This document shows positions 1 to 12,600 of a stretch of 64,000 nt of DNA, piece after piece; the stretch's first letter is position 1, and each line of letters opens with the position of its first letter. The DNA comes from Staphylococcus sp. IVB6214. Lineage in GTDB: Bacteria; Bacillota; Bacilli; Staphylococcales; Staphylococcaceae. Position numbers and translations under genes: made by a program. Where the stretch lies: contig NZ_CP094723.1 in assembly GCF_025558585.1 (NCBI RefSeq), positions 1,302,001 to 1,366,000 of the forward strand, given 5' to 3'. The notes below the pieces were generated by a model that made no database searches, had not been told where the DNA came from, and worked only from the letters and a program-made list of their open reading frames with translations.

Positions 1-86
1 AAGGGTGACTAGAAGTTTTGCAGTAGCTGATTGATATGTGACTATGTTTACTTAATAAACTTGTCACACATCTAATCATCTTTGCA

Positions 87-137
87 GGGGCACTACGACA
101 AAATCATTATAAATGTTTATGATTTTGTAGTGCTCCC
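87..137. repeat. Long imperfect inverted repeat (hairpin)
   Basis: GGGGCACTAC at 87-96 plus CAAAATCAT pairs with ATGATTTTG TAGTGCTCCC at 119-137, with a 2-base bulge (GA) in the left arm and a loop of about 11 bases. Neither side carries a clean T-tract directly after the stem, although a short T-run follows at 143-147. It may be a bidirectional terminator or a small mobile repeat. Confidence 0.6.
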
Positions 138-209
138 AAAGTTTTTAAAAACGCATTTTCACTTCAAACACCTACTGCCATTACACTTATTTCTACATCT
201 TAAAAGCGA

Positions 210-235
210 GGAGCTGAGTACTATGTCCCAGCCCC
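210..235. repeat. GGGGCTGGGACATA hairpin element, copy 1
   Basis: On the minus strand this reads GGGGCTGGGACATA (222-235), a few bases, then CTCAGCTCC, which folds back on the first arm using G-U pairs. The same 14-base arm recurs at both sides of the IS1182 element (19537-19550 and 21354-21367). I infer a dispersed intergenic terminator-like repeat. Confidence 0.6.
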
Positions 236-321
236 TTTCACATCTATATTTACATAAGTGATTGGGTCATTACCTAATCATTTTATTATCCTTTAATTCT
301 ATAAATCATGATTCTTTACCC

Positions 322-353
322 AAAAAAGAGATCAGACATATCAACGTCTGATC
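322..353 (-). terminator. Rho-independent terminator of citZ-icd
   Basis: On the minus strand the stem GATCAGAC...GTCTGATC (330-353) is followed by CTCTTTTTTG. It lies 25 bases past the icd stop codon. Confidence 0.8.
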
Positions 354-377
354 CCCGAAAATCATCGAAACGGATGA

Positions 378-1640
378 TTATAAGTTTTTGATAAGTTCAT
401 CTGCAAATGCTGATGTTGATACTTCTGTTGCACCGTCCATTAAGCGTGCGAAATCATATGTTACAACTTTTGATGCAATTGTTTTCTCTACAGATGCTGT
501 GATTAAATCTGCTGCTTCTTGCCAGCCAAGGTGTTCTAACATTAACACACCAGATAATAAGACAGATGATGGGTTTACTTTGTTTAATCCCGCATATTTT
601 GGTGCTGTACCATGAGTTGCTTCAAAAATAGCATGACCTGTTTCATAGTTGATATTCGCACCAGGAGCGATACCAATACCACCTACTTGTGCTGCTAAGG
701 CATCTGAAATATAGTCACCATTTAAGTTCATCGTTGCAACCACATCGTGCTCTGCAGGACGTGTAAGAATCTGTTGTAAGAAGATGTCAGCAATAGAATC
801 TTTAACGATGATTTTACCTTCTTGTTCAGCTTTTTCTTGTGCTGCATTTGCTGCATCTTTACCTTCTGTCTCTACAAGACGGTCATATTGTTGCCATGTG
901 AACACTTTGTCACCGAATTCTGCTTCAGCTAAGTCATAACCCCATTGCTTGAAAGCACCTTCAGTAAACTTCATAATATTACCTTTGTGTACAAGCGTTA
1001 AAGACTTACGATTGTTGTCTAAAGCATATTGAATCGCTGCACGAACTAAACGCTCAGTACCTTCTTTAGATACAGGTTTAATACCGATACCTGATGATTC
1101 AGGGAAACGAATATTTTTAGCACCCATTTCGTTTTGTAAGAAGTCAATGACTTTCTTAACTTCTTCTGAGCCTTGCTTGAATTCGATACCTGCATAAATA
1201 TCTTCAGTATTTTCACGGAAGATAACCATATCTGTATCTTCTGGTCGTTTAACAGGAGATGGTACGCCTTGGAACCAACGCACTGGACGTAAACATGTGA
1301 ATAAATCTAATTCTTGACGTAACGCTACGTTTAATGAACGAATACCGCCGCCAATTGGTGTTGTCAATGGTCCTTTGATCGCAATCAAGTATGATTTGAT
1401 GGTATCTAATGTTTCAGCAGGTAACCATTCGCCTGTTTCATCAAATGCTTTTTGACCTGCTAATACTTCTTTCCATGCAATTTCTTTCTTGCCATCATAG
1501 GCTTTTTTTACAGCTTCATCGATTACACGGCTTGCTGCTCCCCAGATATCAGGTCCAATCCCATCACCGATAATAAATGGAATAATTGGTTGATCCGGTA
1601 CTTGTAATCCACTGTCTGTTTTTACGATTTTTTCACTCAT
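378..1640 (-). CDS. icd: Isocitrate dehydrogenase, NADP-dependent
   Basis: This gene encodes the TCA-cycle enzyme that oxidatively decarboxylates isocitrate to 2-oxoglutarate with NADP+ in the cytosol. The 420-residue length fits the bacterial homodimeric family. Visible signatures are the substrate-binding segment [18 protein letters not shown] near residue 100 and the coenzyme-site region [11 protein letters not shown] near residue 345. The ATG at 1640 follows GGAGG at 10 bases. It lies 50 bp after citZ on the same strand, so the two form the usual citZ-icd operon, ended by the terminator at 322-353. I see no damage. Confidence 0.97.
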   Translation of the reverse strand: MSEKIVKTDSGLQVPDQPIIPFIIGDGIGPDIWGAASRVIDEAVKKAYDGKKEIAWKEVLAGQKAFDETGEWLPAETLDTIKSYLIAIKGPLTTPIGGGIRSLNVALRQELDLFTCLRPVRWFQGVPSPVKRPEDTDMVIFRENTEDIYAGIEFKQGSEEVKKVIDFLQNEMGAKNIRFPESSGIGIKPVSKEGTERLVRAAIQYALDNNRKSLTLVHKGNIMKFTEGAFKQWGYDLAEAEFGDKVFTWQQYDRLVETEGKDAANAAQEKAEQEGKIIVKDSIADIFLQQILTRPAEHDVVATMNLNGDYISDALAAQVGGIGIAPGANINYETGHAIFEATHGTAPKYAGLNKVNPSSVLLSGVLMLEHLGWQEAADLITASVEKTIASKVVTYDFARLMDGATEVSTSAFADELIKNL

Positions 1641-1689
1641 TGTTAAATAACCTCCAAAAAATAATTTAGTTGCTTATTCTGAAAATATT

Positions 1690-2808
1690 TTAGCGTTGTT
1701 CGATTGGCTCGTATTTACGGTTCGTTTCGCCAACATATGTGGCACGAGGACGAATAATACGGTTGTTCGCCAATTGCTCAATGATATGAGCTGTCCAACC
1801 TGAAGTACGGCTCACCGCAAAAATTGGTGTGAACAAGTCATGATCGATACCCATGCTGTGATATACAGTTGCACTGTAAAAGTCAACGTTTGGTAACAAA
1901 CCTTTTTCTTCTTTAATAATATCTGCAATTTTTACAGACATTTCAAAGAGTTCTTTTTGACCTGTTTCTTCAGTAATTTTGCGACTCATTTCTTTTAAGT
2001 ATTTCGCACGTGGATCGCCGTTTTTGTATACACGGTGACCAAAGCCCATTACTTTTTGTTTGTTTGCAAACGCATTTTCAAGATACGCATCTACCTTATC
2101 AATTGAACCAATCTCAAATAACATGCGCATAACTTGTTCGTTTGCACCACCATGTAAAGGTCCTTTTAATGAACCAATTGCAGCTGTTACACCAGAATAC
2201 ATATCAGATAAAGATGATACCGTACAACGTGCTGTGAATGCTGATGCGTTCAATTCATGGTCAGCATGTAAAATTAATGCTTTGTTAAAGCCTTCAATTT
2301 CTACATCTGTTGGTTTTTCACCACGTAACATATATAAGAAGTTTGCAGCGTAACTCAATGATGGATCAGGCTTAACTGGATCTTTACCTTCACGAACACG
2401 TGCAAATGAAGTCACTAAAGACGCCACTTTCGCTTGAATACGAATTGTACGTTCTTTGATTGCTGCCTCATCATTCTCATCTGCATTCTCATCGAAGTGA
2501 GCAAGATAAGATAATGATGTACGTAAAGCCGTCATCGGATGTACTTCGTCAGTCGTATACTCTTCAAAGTGACTGTACATTCGTGGATTTAACGTCATAT
2601 AGCCGTATAATTTTTCTTGTAATTCTTTAAGCTCTTGTTCGTTTGGTAAACGATAATTCCATAGCAAAAACATAACTTCTTCAAATAATGCATTTTCAGT
2701 TAAGTCATCGATATCATATCCCGCATAAGTTAATTGGCTATCGATAATCGAACTAATTTTTGTTTCGGCTGCAATAATCCCTTCTAAACCTCTGATTAAT
2801 TCTGCCAT
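1690..2808 (-). CDS. citZ: Citrate synthase
   Basis: This enzyme condenses acetyl-CoA and oxaloacetate to citrate, the entry step of the TCA cycle. I chose the ATG at 2808 (MAELIRGLEG, 372 residues) because AAAGGGG lies just upstream. A longer frame to 2856 lacks a ribosome-binding site and covers the probable promoter or operator. Family motifs are LHGGANEQV and GFGHRVYKNGDPRAK, which carry the catalytic histidines. It is the first gene of the citZ-icd operon. A candidate CcpA site lies at 2842-2855, which fits known carbon catabolite repression of citZ in Bacillota. Confidence 0.96.
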   Translation of the reverse strand: MAELIRGLEGIIAAETKISSIIDSQLTYAGYDIDDLTENALFEEVMFLLWNYRLPNEQELKELQEKLYGYMTLNPRMYSHFEEYTTDEVHPMTALRTSLSYLAHFDENADENDEAAIKERTIRIQAKVASLVTSFARVREGKDPVKPDPSLSYAANFLYMLRGEKPTDVEIEGFNKALILHADHELNASAFTARCTVSSLSDMYSGVTAAIGSLKGPLHGGANEQVMRMLFEIGSIDKVDAYLENAFANKQKVMGFGHRVYKNGDPRAKYLKEMSRKITEETGQKELFEMSVKIADIIKEEKGLLPNVDFYSATVYHSMGIDHDLFTPIFAVSRTSGWTAHIIEQLANNRIIRPRATYVGETNRKYEPIEQR

Positions 2809-3097
2809 AGTAATTTCCCCTTTACTGTATATTCGCTCTAATGTAACGGCTTTCATAAATATATTATATCTAATTTTAGCAAATTTGTGAACAATTTAAG
2901 AACTTGCGAAGTCAGAATTATCTAATAATAGTATATGTATCAACCGCCATTAGTGGCATAAATGTGATGATGACACGCTTTCTATGTGTTTTCAATTCAT
3001 ATGACATCTCATTTTGTATGCCTTTTCATTTATTTATCATACACTATAATTAAATATGATGACAATAAATTGGCCTGTTCTTTAAGGTGTTATAAAG
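2809..3097. other. citZ upstream region
   Basis: This AT-rich gap separates citZ from the pyk terminator. It contains the candidate cre at 2842-2855 and presumably the citZ promoter. I see no coding potential and no other clear structure. Confidence 0.5.
2842..2855. promoter_or_regulatory. Candidate CcpA cre site upstream of citZ
   Basis: TGTAACGGCTTTCA matches the cre consensus TGWAANCGNTNWCA at all but one position. It lies about 35 bases before the citZ start, where roadblock or operator repression would act. The sequence match is direct; CcpA binding is inferred. Confidence 0.5.
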
Positions 3098-3135
3098 AAA
3101 GACAGTAAAATCCATTTGAGATTTTACTGTCTTTT
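3098..3135 (-). terminator. Terminator of pfkA-pyk
   Basis: A perfect 14-bp stem, AAAGACAGTAAAAT with ATTTTACTGTCTTT, surrounds a 9-base loop 19 bp past the pyk stop. It is symmetric, but the minus-strand gene is the only nearby transcript end. Confidence 0.85.
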
Positions 3136-3153
3136 GTCAATGAGACTTAATGA

Positions 3154-4914
3154 TTATAATACGTTAGCATAACCTTCGAATACTTTACCTTGCGCTGCAT
3201 CTACTGTTACGAAAACATTATCAGGAATTACTGATGTTACGTCTTTTACACCTACGATTGTCGGAATTGATTTTTCTAAGCCGATAATCGCACTTGGAGA
3301 TGTTAAGCCACCTTCTTCTGTGACTAATGCTGCTACATCATCTAAGTAAGGTACAATTGCATCATCAACTGAAGTTGTTACGATAACCGCACCTTCTAAG
3401 TTTTTACCTTCTAATTCTTTTGCGTCGTTGACAACAACTGTGCGACCGACTGCTGATGTACGGCCAATACCTTGACCACTTGCTAAATCTTCACCGATTA
3501 AGTGTAATTTCATCAAGTTAGTTGTACCTGTTTCACCAGTTGGTACACCTGCAGTAATGATGATAAGGTCACCATTAACAACACGTTCTGTTTCAACTGC
3601 TGTCGCAACTGCGTTATTTAACATTTCGTCTGTTGTATAGATGCCTTCGCGGATGACTGGATAGACACCCCAAATTAATGAACATTGTCTTGCAGTTGTT
3701 GCTTTCGGTGTCACTGCAATAATGTCTGATTTTGGACGATATTTAGAAATCGTACGTGCCGTATTACCACTTTCTGTCGCTGCAACGATTGCTTTAACGT
3801 TTAAGTTTAAAGCTGTATGTGCTGTTGATACACCAATTGCGTTTACAAGCGATGTTTCAACAAGTTTCGTACGGTCAGATAATAACTTTTTGTAGTCTTG
3901 TGCTTGTTCAGCAGCAAGAGCAATGTTGTTCATTGCGATAACAGCCTCTTCAGGATATGCCCCTGCTGCTGTTTCACCTGATAGCATCACGGCATCTGTC
4001 CCATCATAAATCGCATTGGCTACGTCAGATGCTTCCGCACGTGTTGCACGTGGGTTACGTTGCATTGAGTCTAACATTTGTGTCGCTGTGATGACTGGTT
4101 TACCAAGTTTGTTACATTTGCGAATTAATTCTTTTTGAACAACCGGTACTGCTTCTGGTGGAATTTCCACACCCATGTCACCACGAGCAATCATTAAACC
4201 ATCAGAAACTTCTAAGATTTCATCGATATTGTCAATACCTTCTTGGTTTTCGATTTTAGGAATAATCGTAATATTATTGTTGTTTTCATCTTCTAAAATA
4301 CGGCGAATTTCAAGTACATCACTCGCACGACGAACAAAGCTTGCTGCGATGAAGTCAACGTCTTGTTCAATACCGAAGCGAATGTCAGCTGCATCTTTTT
4401 CAGTGATACCTGGCAAGTTAACACTCACACCCGGTAAGTTGACACCTTTTTTATTTTTTAATTCACCTGTGTTTAAGACTGTACAGTGAACTTCTCCAGC
4501 TGCTTTATCAATCTCTTTAACGACAAGTTCTACTAAGCCGTCATCAAGTAAAATATATGATCCAATTTCGATATCATCGATCAATTGTGGATAAGTGACT
4601 GAGAATTTTTCTTCAGTTCCTTCAACTTCTTGCATACTAACTGTCACATCAGAACCTTTTTGTAACATAATTAAGCCATTTTTCATATCATGTGTACGGA
4701 TTTCTGGGCCTTTAGTATCAAGTAAGATACCGATATTTTTGTTTAATTTTTTTGCTACTTTACGAATCGTTGCAATACGTGCAGCATGTTCTTCATGTGA
4801 ACCGTGTGAGAAGTTCAAGCGTGCCACGTTCATTCCTGCTGTCATTAATTTTTGCAACATCTCTTCAGATTCAGATGCTGGACCAATTGTACATACAATT
4901 TTTGTCTTTTTCAT
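3154..4914 (-). CDS. pyk: Pyruvate kinase
   Basis: This is the last glycolytic enzyme, converting PEP and ADP to pyruvate and ATP. The ATG at 4914 ([14 protein letters not shown], 586 residues) is preferred because AGGAGG lies 8 bases upstream; the ATG at 4920 is only 2 bases from it. Motifs include [20 protein letters not shown], the active-site helix [10 protein letters not shown] and GDMGVEIP. Residues from about 475 on form the extra C-terminal PEP-utilising domain typical of Bacillus and Staphylococcus enzymes. It lies 18 bp behind pfkA, forming a pfkA-pyk operon. Confidence 0.97.
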   Translation of the reverse strand: MKKTKIVCTIGPASESEEMLQKLMTAGMNVARLNFSHGSHEEHAARIATIRKVAKKLNKNIGILLDTKGPEIRTHDMKNGLIMLQKGSDVTVSMQEVEGTEEKFSVTYPQLIDDIEIGSYILLDDGLVELVVKEIDKAAGEVHCTVLNTGELKNKKGVNLPGVSVNLPGITEKDAADIRFGIEQDVDFIAASFVRRASDVLEIRRILEDENNNNITIIPKIENQEGIDNIDEILEVSDGLMIARGDMGVEIPPEAVPVVQKELIRKCNKLGKPVITATQMLDSMQRNPRATRAEASDVANAIYDGTDAVMLSGETAAGAYPEEAVIAMNNIALAAEQAQDYKKLLSDRTKLVETSLVNAIGVSTAHTALNLNVKAIVAATESGNTARTISKYRPKSDIIAVTPKATTARQCSLIWGVYPVIREGIYTTDEMLNNAVATAVETERVVNGDLIIITAGVPTGETGTTNLMKLHLIGEDLASGQGIGRTSAVGRTVVVNDAKELEGKNLEGAVIVTTSVDDAIVPYLDDVAALVTEEGGLTSPSAIIGLEKSIPTIVGVKDVTSVIPDNVFVTVDAAQGKVFEGYANVL

Positions 4915-4932
4915 TAACATTGCCTCCTAAGT

Positions 4933-5931
<999 letters not shown>

Positions 5932-5991
5932 TTAAGTTAAAAATAACACAAATCAATTGCGCATTCCATTAATATTCTAGCGCCAAAAAAA

Positions 5992-6005
5992 TGAAAACGG
6001 TTTAA
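5992..6005. promoter_or_regulatory. Candidate CcpA cre site upstream of pfkA
   Basis: TGAAAACGGTTTAA differs from the cre consensus TGWAANCGNTNWCA only at the penultimate base. It lies about 90 bp before the pfkA start, a distance that would fit activation as well as repression. Binding is inferred. Confidence 0.4.
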
Positions 6006-6137
6006 AGTGATAATTTCATAATTTTGACAAGAAACTTGTTATGACAGTTAATTATTCTTCTTTTCAAGTAATAAGAATTTGAAACTTTTTACACAATTTT
6101 AGGTATAAAAAAACAGGGACTTTAGATACCTTTATTC

Positions 6138-6176
6138 AAAAAAACAGCTATTGTGCTATTTTAACACAATAACTGT
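6138..6176 (-). terminator. Terminator of accDA
   Basis: On the minus strand ACAGTTATTGTG...CACAATAGCTGT is followed by TTTTTTT. It begins about 10 bp after the accA stop and separates accDA from pfkA-pyk. Confidence 0.85.
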
Positions 6177-6186
6177 AACCATTTTA

Positions 6187-7131
6187 CTATTCAATAAATG
6201 TCCCGATATTTCTATACTTTTGATATCTGTCTTCTCGAATATCATCTGGCGCCATATGTTGAAAATCTCCTAGTTGCTTTGACAATGCTTTTTTAATACG
6301 ACTTGCTTGCATATGTACGTCGTGATGTGCCCCGCCTAATGGCTCTTTAATAACATCATCAGCCACATTCAACTCGAGTAAATCATATGCTGTGATTCTC
6401 ATTGTTTCAGCTGCAATTTTAGCGAGACTACTATCTTTCCATAATATGCCGGCAGCACCTTCAGGAGAAATCACTGAATACGTACTGTTTTCAAGCATGA
6501 GTAAACGATTTGCGACACCGAGTCCAAGTGCACCTCCACTACCACCTTCACCAATAACAATCGCAATGACTGGTACCGTTAAGGATGCCATTTCGACTAA
6601 GTTTCTCGCAATAGATTCACTTTGTCCACGTTCTTCCGCTGCTTTACCGGGATAAGCCCCTTTCGTATCAATAAACGTTATAATTGGACGTTGAAACTTC
6701 TCCGCTTGCTTCATCAATCTCAATGCCTTACGATACCCTTCCGGATGTGCCATACCAAAGTTCCGATATATATTGTCTTTCGTATCTTTACCACGCTGCT
6801 GACCTATGACAGTTACAGGCTTACCATCGAAATATGCCAATCCACCAATCATTGATGGATCATCTCTAAAAGACCGATCCCCATGTAATTCGATAAAATC
6901 ATCAAATATGTATGGTATGTAATCAAGGACAGTCGGACGCTCAGGTAATCGTGCAAGTTGAACACGATCCCACGACTTCAATGATGTATATACCTTTTCT
7001 TTTTCATTTTCAAGAGCCGCTTGTAACATCTCAATTTCGTCTGTCAAATCAACATCATTTTTACTTTGTGTTTCCTCTAGTGATTGAATTTTCTTCTTAA
7101 TTACTTCAATTGATTTCTCAAATTCTAACAT
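6187..7131 (-). CDS. accA: Acetyl-CoA carboxylase carboxyltransferase, alpha subunit
   Basis: Together with AccD this subunit transfers the carboxyl group from carboxy-biotin to acetyl-CoA to make malonyl-CoA, the first committed step of fatty-acid synthesis. Its 314 residues match the family. The crotonase-like core shows [18 protein letters not shown] and [13 protein letters not shown], which form the carboxyl-binding oxyanion region. The start at 7131 lies 2 bp after the accD stop, and its GAGGTG binding site is inside the end of accD, so the two are translationally coupled. Confidence 0.97.
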   Translation of the reverse strand: MLEFEKSIEVIKKKIQSLEETQSKNDVDLTDEIEMLQAALENEKEKVYTSLKSWDRVQLARLPERPTVLDYIPYIFDDFIELHGDRSFRDDPSMIGGLAYFDGKPVTVIGQQRGKDTKDNIYRNFGMAHPEGYRKALRLMKQAEKFQRPIITFIDTKGAYPGKAAEERGQSESIARNLVEMASLTVPVIAIVIGEGGSGGALGLGVANRLLMLENSTYSVISPEGAAGILWKDSSLAKIAAETMRITAYDLLELNVADDVIKEPLGGAHHDVHMQASRIKKALSKQLGDFQHMAPDDIREDRYQKYRNIGTFIE

Positions 7132-7133
7132 AT

Positions 7134-7991
7134 TTATTTCACCTCACGATGCATTTCAAACAGTGTTGCGAGTGTCTGTCTCATCTCACTGCGATGTACC
7201 ACTTTGTCCAATTGACCATGTGCTAATAAGAACTCTGCTGTCTGAAAATCATCGGGTAGTTTTTCATTAATCGTTTGTTCAATGACACGACGTCCCGCAA
7301 AGCCAATCAGTGCTTTTGGTTCTGCAAGGTTAATATCACCCACAGAAGCAAAACTTGCGGATACACCACCTGTTGTCGGATGTGTCATATATGAAATGAA
7401 CAATTGACCTGCTTCTGAATGTCGCTCTAATGAAACAGACGTTTTTGCCATCTGCATCAGTGAGATGATGCCTTCTTGCATGCGAGCACCACCAGATGCC
7501 GTAAACAGTACGAATGGCAATCGCTGTTCTGTACAATAATCGACAATACGACAAATTTTTTCACCAACAACGGATCCCATACTCCCCATACGGAATCTCG
7601 GGTCCATTACTCCGACCCCGAATGGAATACCATTCAACGTAGCGACACCTGTAACAATCGCTTCGTTCAGGTTTGTTTTCTTTTGATCTTTTTCTACTTT
7701 CTCTTCATACCCTGGAAAGTTTAATGGGTTTGCAGAGGTCATACCTTGGTCAAACTCTTCAAAACTACCTTCATCCACTAAGGCTTCGATACGTCCATAT
7801 GCTGAAAGTTGAATGTGGTGATCACAGTTGAAACATACATTTAAGTTTTCTGTGAGCTCTTTCGTATACATAATTTTTTTACAGTTAGGACATTTCGTCA
7901 TAATGCCATCTGGGACATCATTTTGCTTTGAATCTTGAACCGTTACATACTTTTTCTTTTTTGAATTGCGATTAAAAAAGTCTTTAAACAT
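7134..7991 (-). CDS. accD: Acetyl-CoA carboxylase carboxyltransferase, beta subunit
   Basis: This is the partner of AccA in malonyl-CoA formation. The ATG at 7991 (MFKDFFNRN, 285 residues) is chosen over 8042 because GGAGG lies 7 bases upstream, and 285 residues is the family length. Residues about 29-50 contain the zinc ribbon CPNCKK...CFNCDHH typical of AccD. The catalytic core includes [11 protein letters not shown] and [17 protein letters not shown]. It is first in accD-accA; a hairpin lies in the leader at 8085-8133. Confidence 0.96.
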   Translation of the reverse strand: MFKDFFNRNSKKKKYVTVQDSKQNDVPDGIMTKCPNCKKIMYTKELTENLNVCFNCDHHIQLSAYGRIEALVDEGSFEEFDQGMTSANPLNFPGYEEKVEKDQKKTNLNEAIVTGVATLNGIPFGVGVMDPRFRMGSMGSVVGEKICRIVDYCTEQRLPFVLFTASGGARMQEGIISLMQMAKTSVSLERHSEAGQLFISYMTHPTTGGVSASFASVGDINLAEPKALIGFAGRRVIEQTINEKLPDDFQTAEFLLAHGQLDKVVHRSEMRQTLATLFEMHREVK

Positions 7992-8084
7992 ATTATAACC
8001 TCCACAAATCGGTGAATATGAACTAGGTCTGTATGCAGCCATTACACCGAGTCTTCAATGTATGAAGCCTAGCTTTTCACCTTC

Positions 8085-8133
8085 AGAAAAGGTTGAGACC
8101 TTATAACGGAAACCGACAAATGGTACTCAACCT
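8085..8133 (-). terminator. Hairpin between malic enzyme and accD, probable terminator
   Basis: On the minus strand AGGTTGAG-T-ACC pairs with GGT-CTCAACCT, followed by TTTTC. It lies about 50 bp after the malic enzyme stop and about 95 bp before accD. It could end the upstream transcript or attenuate accDA; the sequence does not decide between these. Confidence 0.5.
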
Positions 8134-8179
8134 CTGTTCTGTTAATTAATTTTTAGGGTAACTGTGCATGTTCGTTAAT

Positions 8180-9418
8180 TTATGCATTCCCTTTTAAATC
8201 AGATAGCTCAATCGTTTTACGGTAAACATCTTCAGGATCTACTTCAATTCGTGCCACACCCGATTCCATCGCTGCTCGTGCCACTTCTCGTGCAACAGAA
8301 GGCGCTACACGATAATCAAAAGGTTCAGGAATGACATAGTCTGAATGACGCTCATCTTCTGCAATCAAGTTGGCAATTGCTTCAACAGCGGCACGCTTCA
8401 TATCTTCATTGATATGTGTAGCACGAACATCTAACGCACCACGGAAAATGCCTGGGAACGCCAAAACATTGTTGATTTGGTTCGGGAAATCTGAGCGTCC
8501 AGTACCGATAACTTTTGCTCCAGCAGCTTTTGCTTTATCTGGTGTAATTTCAGGGTTAGGGTTTGCCATCGCAAAAATAATTGGATCATCTGCCATTGAT
8601 TTCACCATTTCTTCACTCAACGCATTCGCAACAGACACACCTACAAACACATCTGCATCTTTAATAACATCGACTAACTTACCTTCAACTTTATCTTTAT
8701 TTGTCCATTTTGCGACTGTTTCTTTCGTAGGGTTCATCCCGTGTGGACGTCCCTCATAAATAGCACCTTGCGAGTCACACATAATCATGTTTCGCACACC
8801 ATATGAATACAATAACTTAACAATTGCAATACCTGCTGCACCAGCACCGTTGAGAACGACTCGAATATCTGACAGTTCTTTGCCTACGATACGCAATGCG
8901 TTGATAAGACCTGCCATTGTCACAATTGCTGTTCCGTGTTGATCATCATGAAAAACAGGTATCTTCGTTTCTTTTTTGAGTCGTTCCTCTATTTCGAAAC
9001 AGCGTGGCGCTGAGATATCTTCAAGATTGACACCACCAAAATTAGGCTCGAGAAGTTTGACTGTTCGAATGATTTCTTCTGTATCTGTTGTTGCAAGTGA
9101 GAGTGGGATCCCATCTACACCTGAAAAACTCTTAAATAATACAGCCTTCCCTTCCATCACAGGAATACTTGCTTCAGGTCCAATATTGCCTAAGCCGAGT
9201 ACAGCCGTTCCATCTGAAATCACTGCAACTGTATTACTTTTCATTGTATAATCGTAAACTTTATTTGGACTTTCATGTATATCCTTACACGGCTCTGCAA
9301 CGCCAGGTGAATAAGCAAGACTTAATTCTTGTTTATTTGTAACCTTCACCTTTGGGCTTACAGCAAGCTTACCATGATTTTCTAAATGCATTTGTAATGC
9401 ATCATCTCTTAAAGACAT
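8180..9418 (-). CDS. NAD(P)-dependent malic enzyme
   Basis: This enzyme oxidatively decarboxylates malate to pyruvate, linking the TCA cycle to pyruvate. At 412 residues it is the short bacterial form without a phosphotransacetylase domain. Motifs are SYSPGVAEPC-like AYSPGVAEPCKDI near residue 35, GLGNIGPEAS, FHDDQHGTAIV (metal and substrate site) and the Rossmann NGAGAAGIAI near residue 190. GGAG precedes the ATG at 9418. It stands apart from dnaE (215 bp) and accD (188 bp). The coenzyme preference cannot be read reliably. Confidence 0.93.
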   Translation of the reverse strand: MSLRDDALQMHLENHGKLAVSPKVKVTNKQELSLAYSPGVAEPCKDIHESPNKVYDYTMKSNTVAVISDGTAVLGLGNIGPEASIPVMEGKAVLFKSFSGVDGIPLSLATTDTEEIIRTVKLLEPNFGGVNLEDISAPRCFEIEERLKKETKIPVFHDDQHGTAIVTMAGLINALRIVGKELSDIRVVLNGAGAAGIAIVKLLYSYGVRNMIMCDSQGAIYEGRPHGMNPTKETVAKWTNKDKVEGKLVDVIKDADVFVGVSVANALSEEMVKSMADDPIIFAMANPNPEITPDKAKAAGAKVIGTGRSDFPNQINNVLAFPGIFRGALDVRATHINEDMKRAAVEAIANLIAEDERHSDYVIPEPFDYRVAPSVAREVARAAMESGVARIEVDPEDVYRKTIELSDLKGNA

Positions 9419-9632
9419 CTCTGATCATCTCCATTTTACTTATGATTGGGGTAAAGTATATTGAATCAAAACACCTTCGCAAAGTTGCTAGTGTGTGTTT
9501 TTTCTAAATCATCATCTTACTATATCATAGTTTTATCATTATCTTCTACATACAGCGTGACAGAATGAAGCGTTTCCATTCTTTCTCAATTTATGAATTA
9601 AAAATACTCAAGAAAACGCAATATTTTTTTAA

Positions 9633-12600
9633 TTATAATAAACGGATGTCGTCTGGTTCAAATAATTGTATAAATGATTGTAAATGATCATGTTGATTAT
9701 CAATCACGCCTATTTGTGTCATCTGATTTGATTGCTCATCAAAATATGAGACAGGAATACTTGCTCGATTCGTCGTAAGATAGCGATGAACTATCTCATC
9801 AGACAGTTGTTTTCTGATTACAATTTGTTGAATATGATGTAACTTTTCTGCTTCAAATGTGTTTAATGGTACAAGCTGGTTAATAATGATTTGACGTTGT
9901 CCTTGTCGCCATTCGAACTTACCATGAATAACATAAGGGGCTTGCGATTCCAATTTAAAAGATAGTTGTTGGAAAACTGTTGGAAACACAACACCTTCGA
10001 TCGTTTGTTGACCGTCATTTAATGTTAAAAAGGCCATTTGTTGTCCTTTCGACTTAGTACGAATCACTCTCGAACGCTCCACCGTAACGAGAATCGGTTG
10101 GTTCACCGCTTGCTTATGAATACGATGAATACCTAAATATTGTTTTTTCAAAAATAACTTCTCGATTGGGTGCAGTGACACATAAAACCCTAAATATTCC
10201 TTCTCATATGCGCTAAGCTGTTCATCTGGCATTTCATCGGTGTCATGATATTCTTTTTTTACTGTCGCAAAATGTTCAATCAGTGACTGATCTACTTCAG
10301 AACTCGTATCAGCAATAAGGTCAATCGACTGTAATAAAGTCGCACGATTTTTACCGAAACAATCAAGTGCCCCAGCAAAAATTAACGCTTCTAATAAGCG
10401 TCTTGTACGAATGCGATTGGGTATACGATCACAAAAATCAAAAAAGTCTTTGAACGGTCCATTTTCGATGCGTTCACCGACAATTGCTTGCACACTGTGG
10501 TAGCCTACGCCTTTGATAGCACCGAGCGAGATATACATCCCTTCTCGTGTCGCAACGTAACGCCACTGGCTATGATTGATGTTAGGTGCATGAATCTTTA
10601 TTTGATGTTGCTTGGCTTCTTGTATAAATTGTGCTGTTTTGTCTTCATTGTTGATGACATTCGTTAAAATATTCGCGTAAAAATATGGTGCAAAGTGTAC
10701 TTTAAGATACGACATAATATACGCAATCTTTGAGTAACTTACTGCATGCGCACGTGGGAAACCATAGTTGGCAAATTTAAGAATCAAATCAAATATTTGT
10801 CCACTAAGTGCATTGTCATACCCCTTCTTCGCTGCCCCATCAATAAAGTGTTGTCGTTCACTTTCGAGAATAGATCGATTCTTTTTACTCATCGCACGTC
10901 TTAATATGTCTGCTTCACCATAACTAAATCCAGCGAATTGACTCGCAATCTGCATGATTTGTTCCTGATAAATAATGACGCCATATGTACGAGATAAGAT
11001 AGGTGCCAAATCTGGATGGAGGTACTGTACTTGTTGTGGGTCATGACGACGGGTAATATATGTTGGAATTTCATCCATTGGACCAGGACGATACAGCGAT
11101 GTTACTGCAACAATATCTTCAAAATGCTCAGGTTGCAGACGTTTTAACACATCCCTAACACCTTGTGATTCCAACTGGAAAATACCCGTTGTTTCACCTT
11201 TCGAGAGCATCGCAAAAACATCCTTGTCATCGAACGGAATCTGTTCGATATCAATATGAATCCCTCTATCTCGTGCTACTTGCTTAATTATTTGATGAAT
11301 AATCGTTAAATTTTTCAATCCTAAAAAGTCAATTTTCAACAAACCAATTTGTTCTGCTTCTGTCATCGTCCATTGCGTCAACAACCCTGTATCTCCCTCA
11401 GTTAAAGGAATCGATTCGTATAACGGTCTGTCATTGACGATAACACCTGCAGCATGTGTCGAGGTATTGCGCGGCAAACCTTCTAACTGGCAACAAAGTT
11501 CATACCATTTTTCATGCATATGGTTGCGTTTAACAAATGTTTGAAAAGGCTCAAAATCATAGGCAGCCTTTAATGTTTGTTGACCACTCATCGAGATAAG
11601 TTTTGATGCCTCACTCAACGATGATTCGTCAAAACCAATAACACGTCCAACATCACGTGCAACAGCTTTCGCTAATAGATGGCCAAAAGTGATAATACCC
11701 GACACACGGAATTCACCATATTTTTCTTGGACGTATCGAATGACTTTTTCACGTTGTGTATCTTCAAAGTCGATATCAATATCCGGCATAGTCACACGTT
11801 CAGGATTTAAAAAACGTTCAAATAATAAATCATAACGCAACGGATCAATGGTTGTGATGTTTAATAAGTAACTGACTAATGATCCTGCTGATGAGCCACG
11901 TCCAGGACCGACGAGAATCCCATTATCTTTGGCATATCCAATGAGATCACTCACAATAAGAAAGTAATCAGCATAACCCATTCTCGTAATCACATCGAAC
12001 TCATAGTGTAGTCGATCTTGATAGGCTTTTGACTGCAATTGACGTTCTACTAAGGCTGTCGTAAGTTTCTGCCACAAATATTCATTGGCCGTTTCACCGT
12101 TGGGTGTTTGAAATTCTGGTAACAACGATTGATGATATTGTATGTGAGCATCACAAAGCGCTGCAATATCATCTGTACTAGACAATAATGCATCTTGAAC
12201 TTGGTTCTGTTTTAATGATGCTACATCAATAATATGCGTTGCAGGTTCATGCTGTTGTTCAATCAAATTGACTTTTGTATTGTCACGTATCGCTGCTAAT
12301 GTTTTAAGTGCTTCTCGATCTTTTGGATATGCACAATAAGCAGCTCGCGCCCATACTTGAGGATACGCGTCATACGATGATGACGTTTCATCCACATATA
12401 CACTAGTAGAGCTTGGCAAATGCGTTAGCCAATCGATCGTATCGTCATGTATATTTTTAAAAATGATAACTGTATCTTCAACATAACTAGGCAAATCAGC
12501 AACATCTACTTCTGCTTGATGCTGTACTTTGATATCAGTAGAGAGTTTGAACAATCGTTGCAATCCCTGATTATTTTTGGCGATAATGATTGCTTCTCGT

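Larger units (their letters stand above)
1..377. other. Non-coding region downstream of icd with stacked hairpins
   Basis: I see no credible gene in this stretch. It holds four inverted repeats: an imperfect one around 28-80 (arms near ATGTGAC and GTCACACAT), a long one at 87-137, the GGGGCTGGGACATA-type hairpin at 210-235 and the icd terminator at 322-353. In S. aureus, as I recall, phoPR lies downstream of icd, so the next gene is probably just outside the window. Confidence 0.6.
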
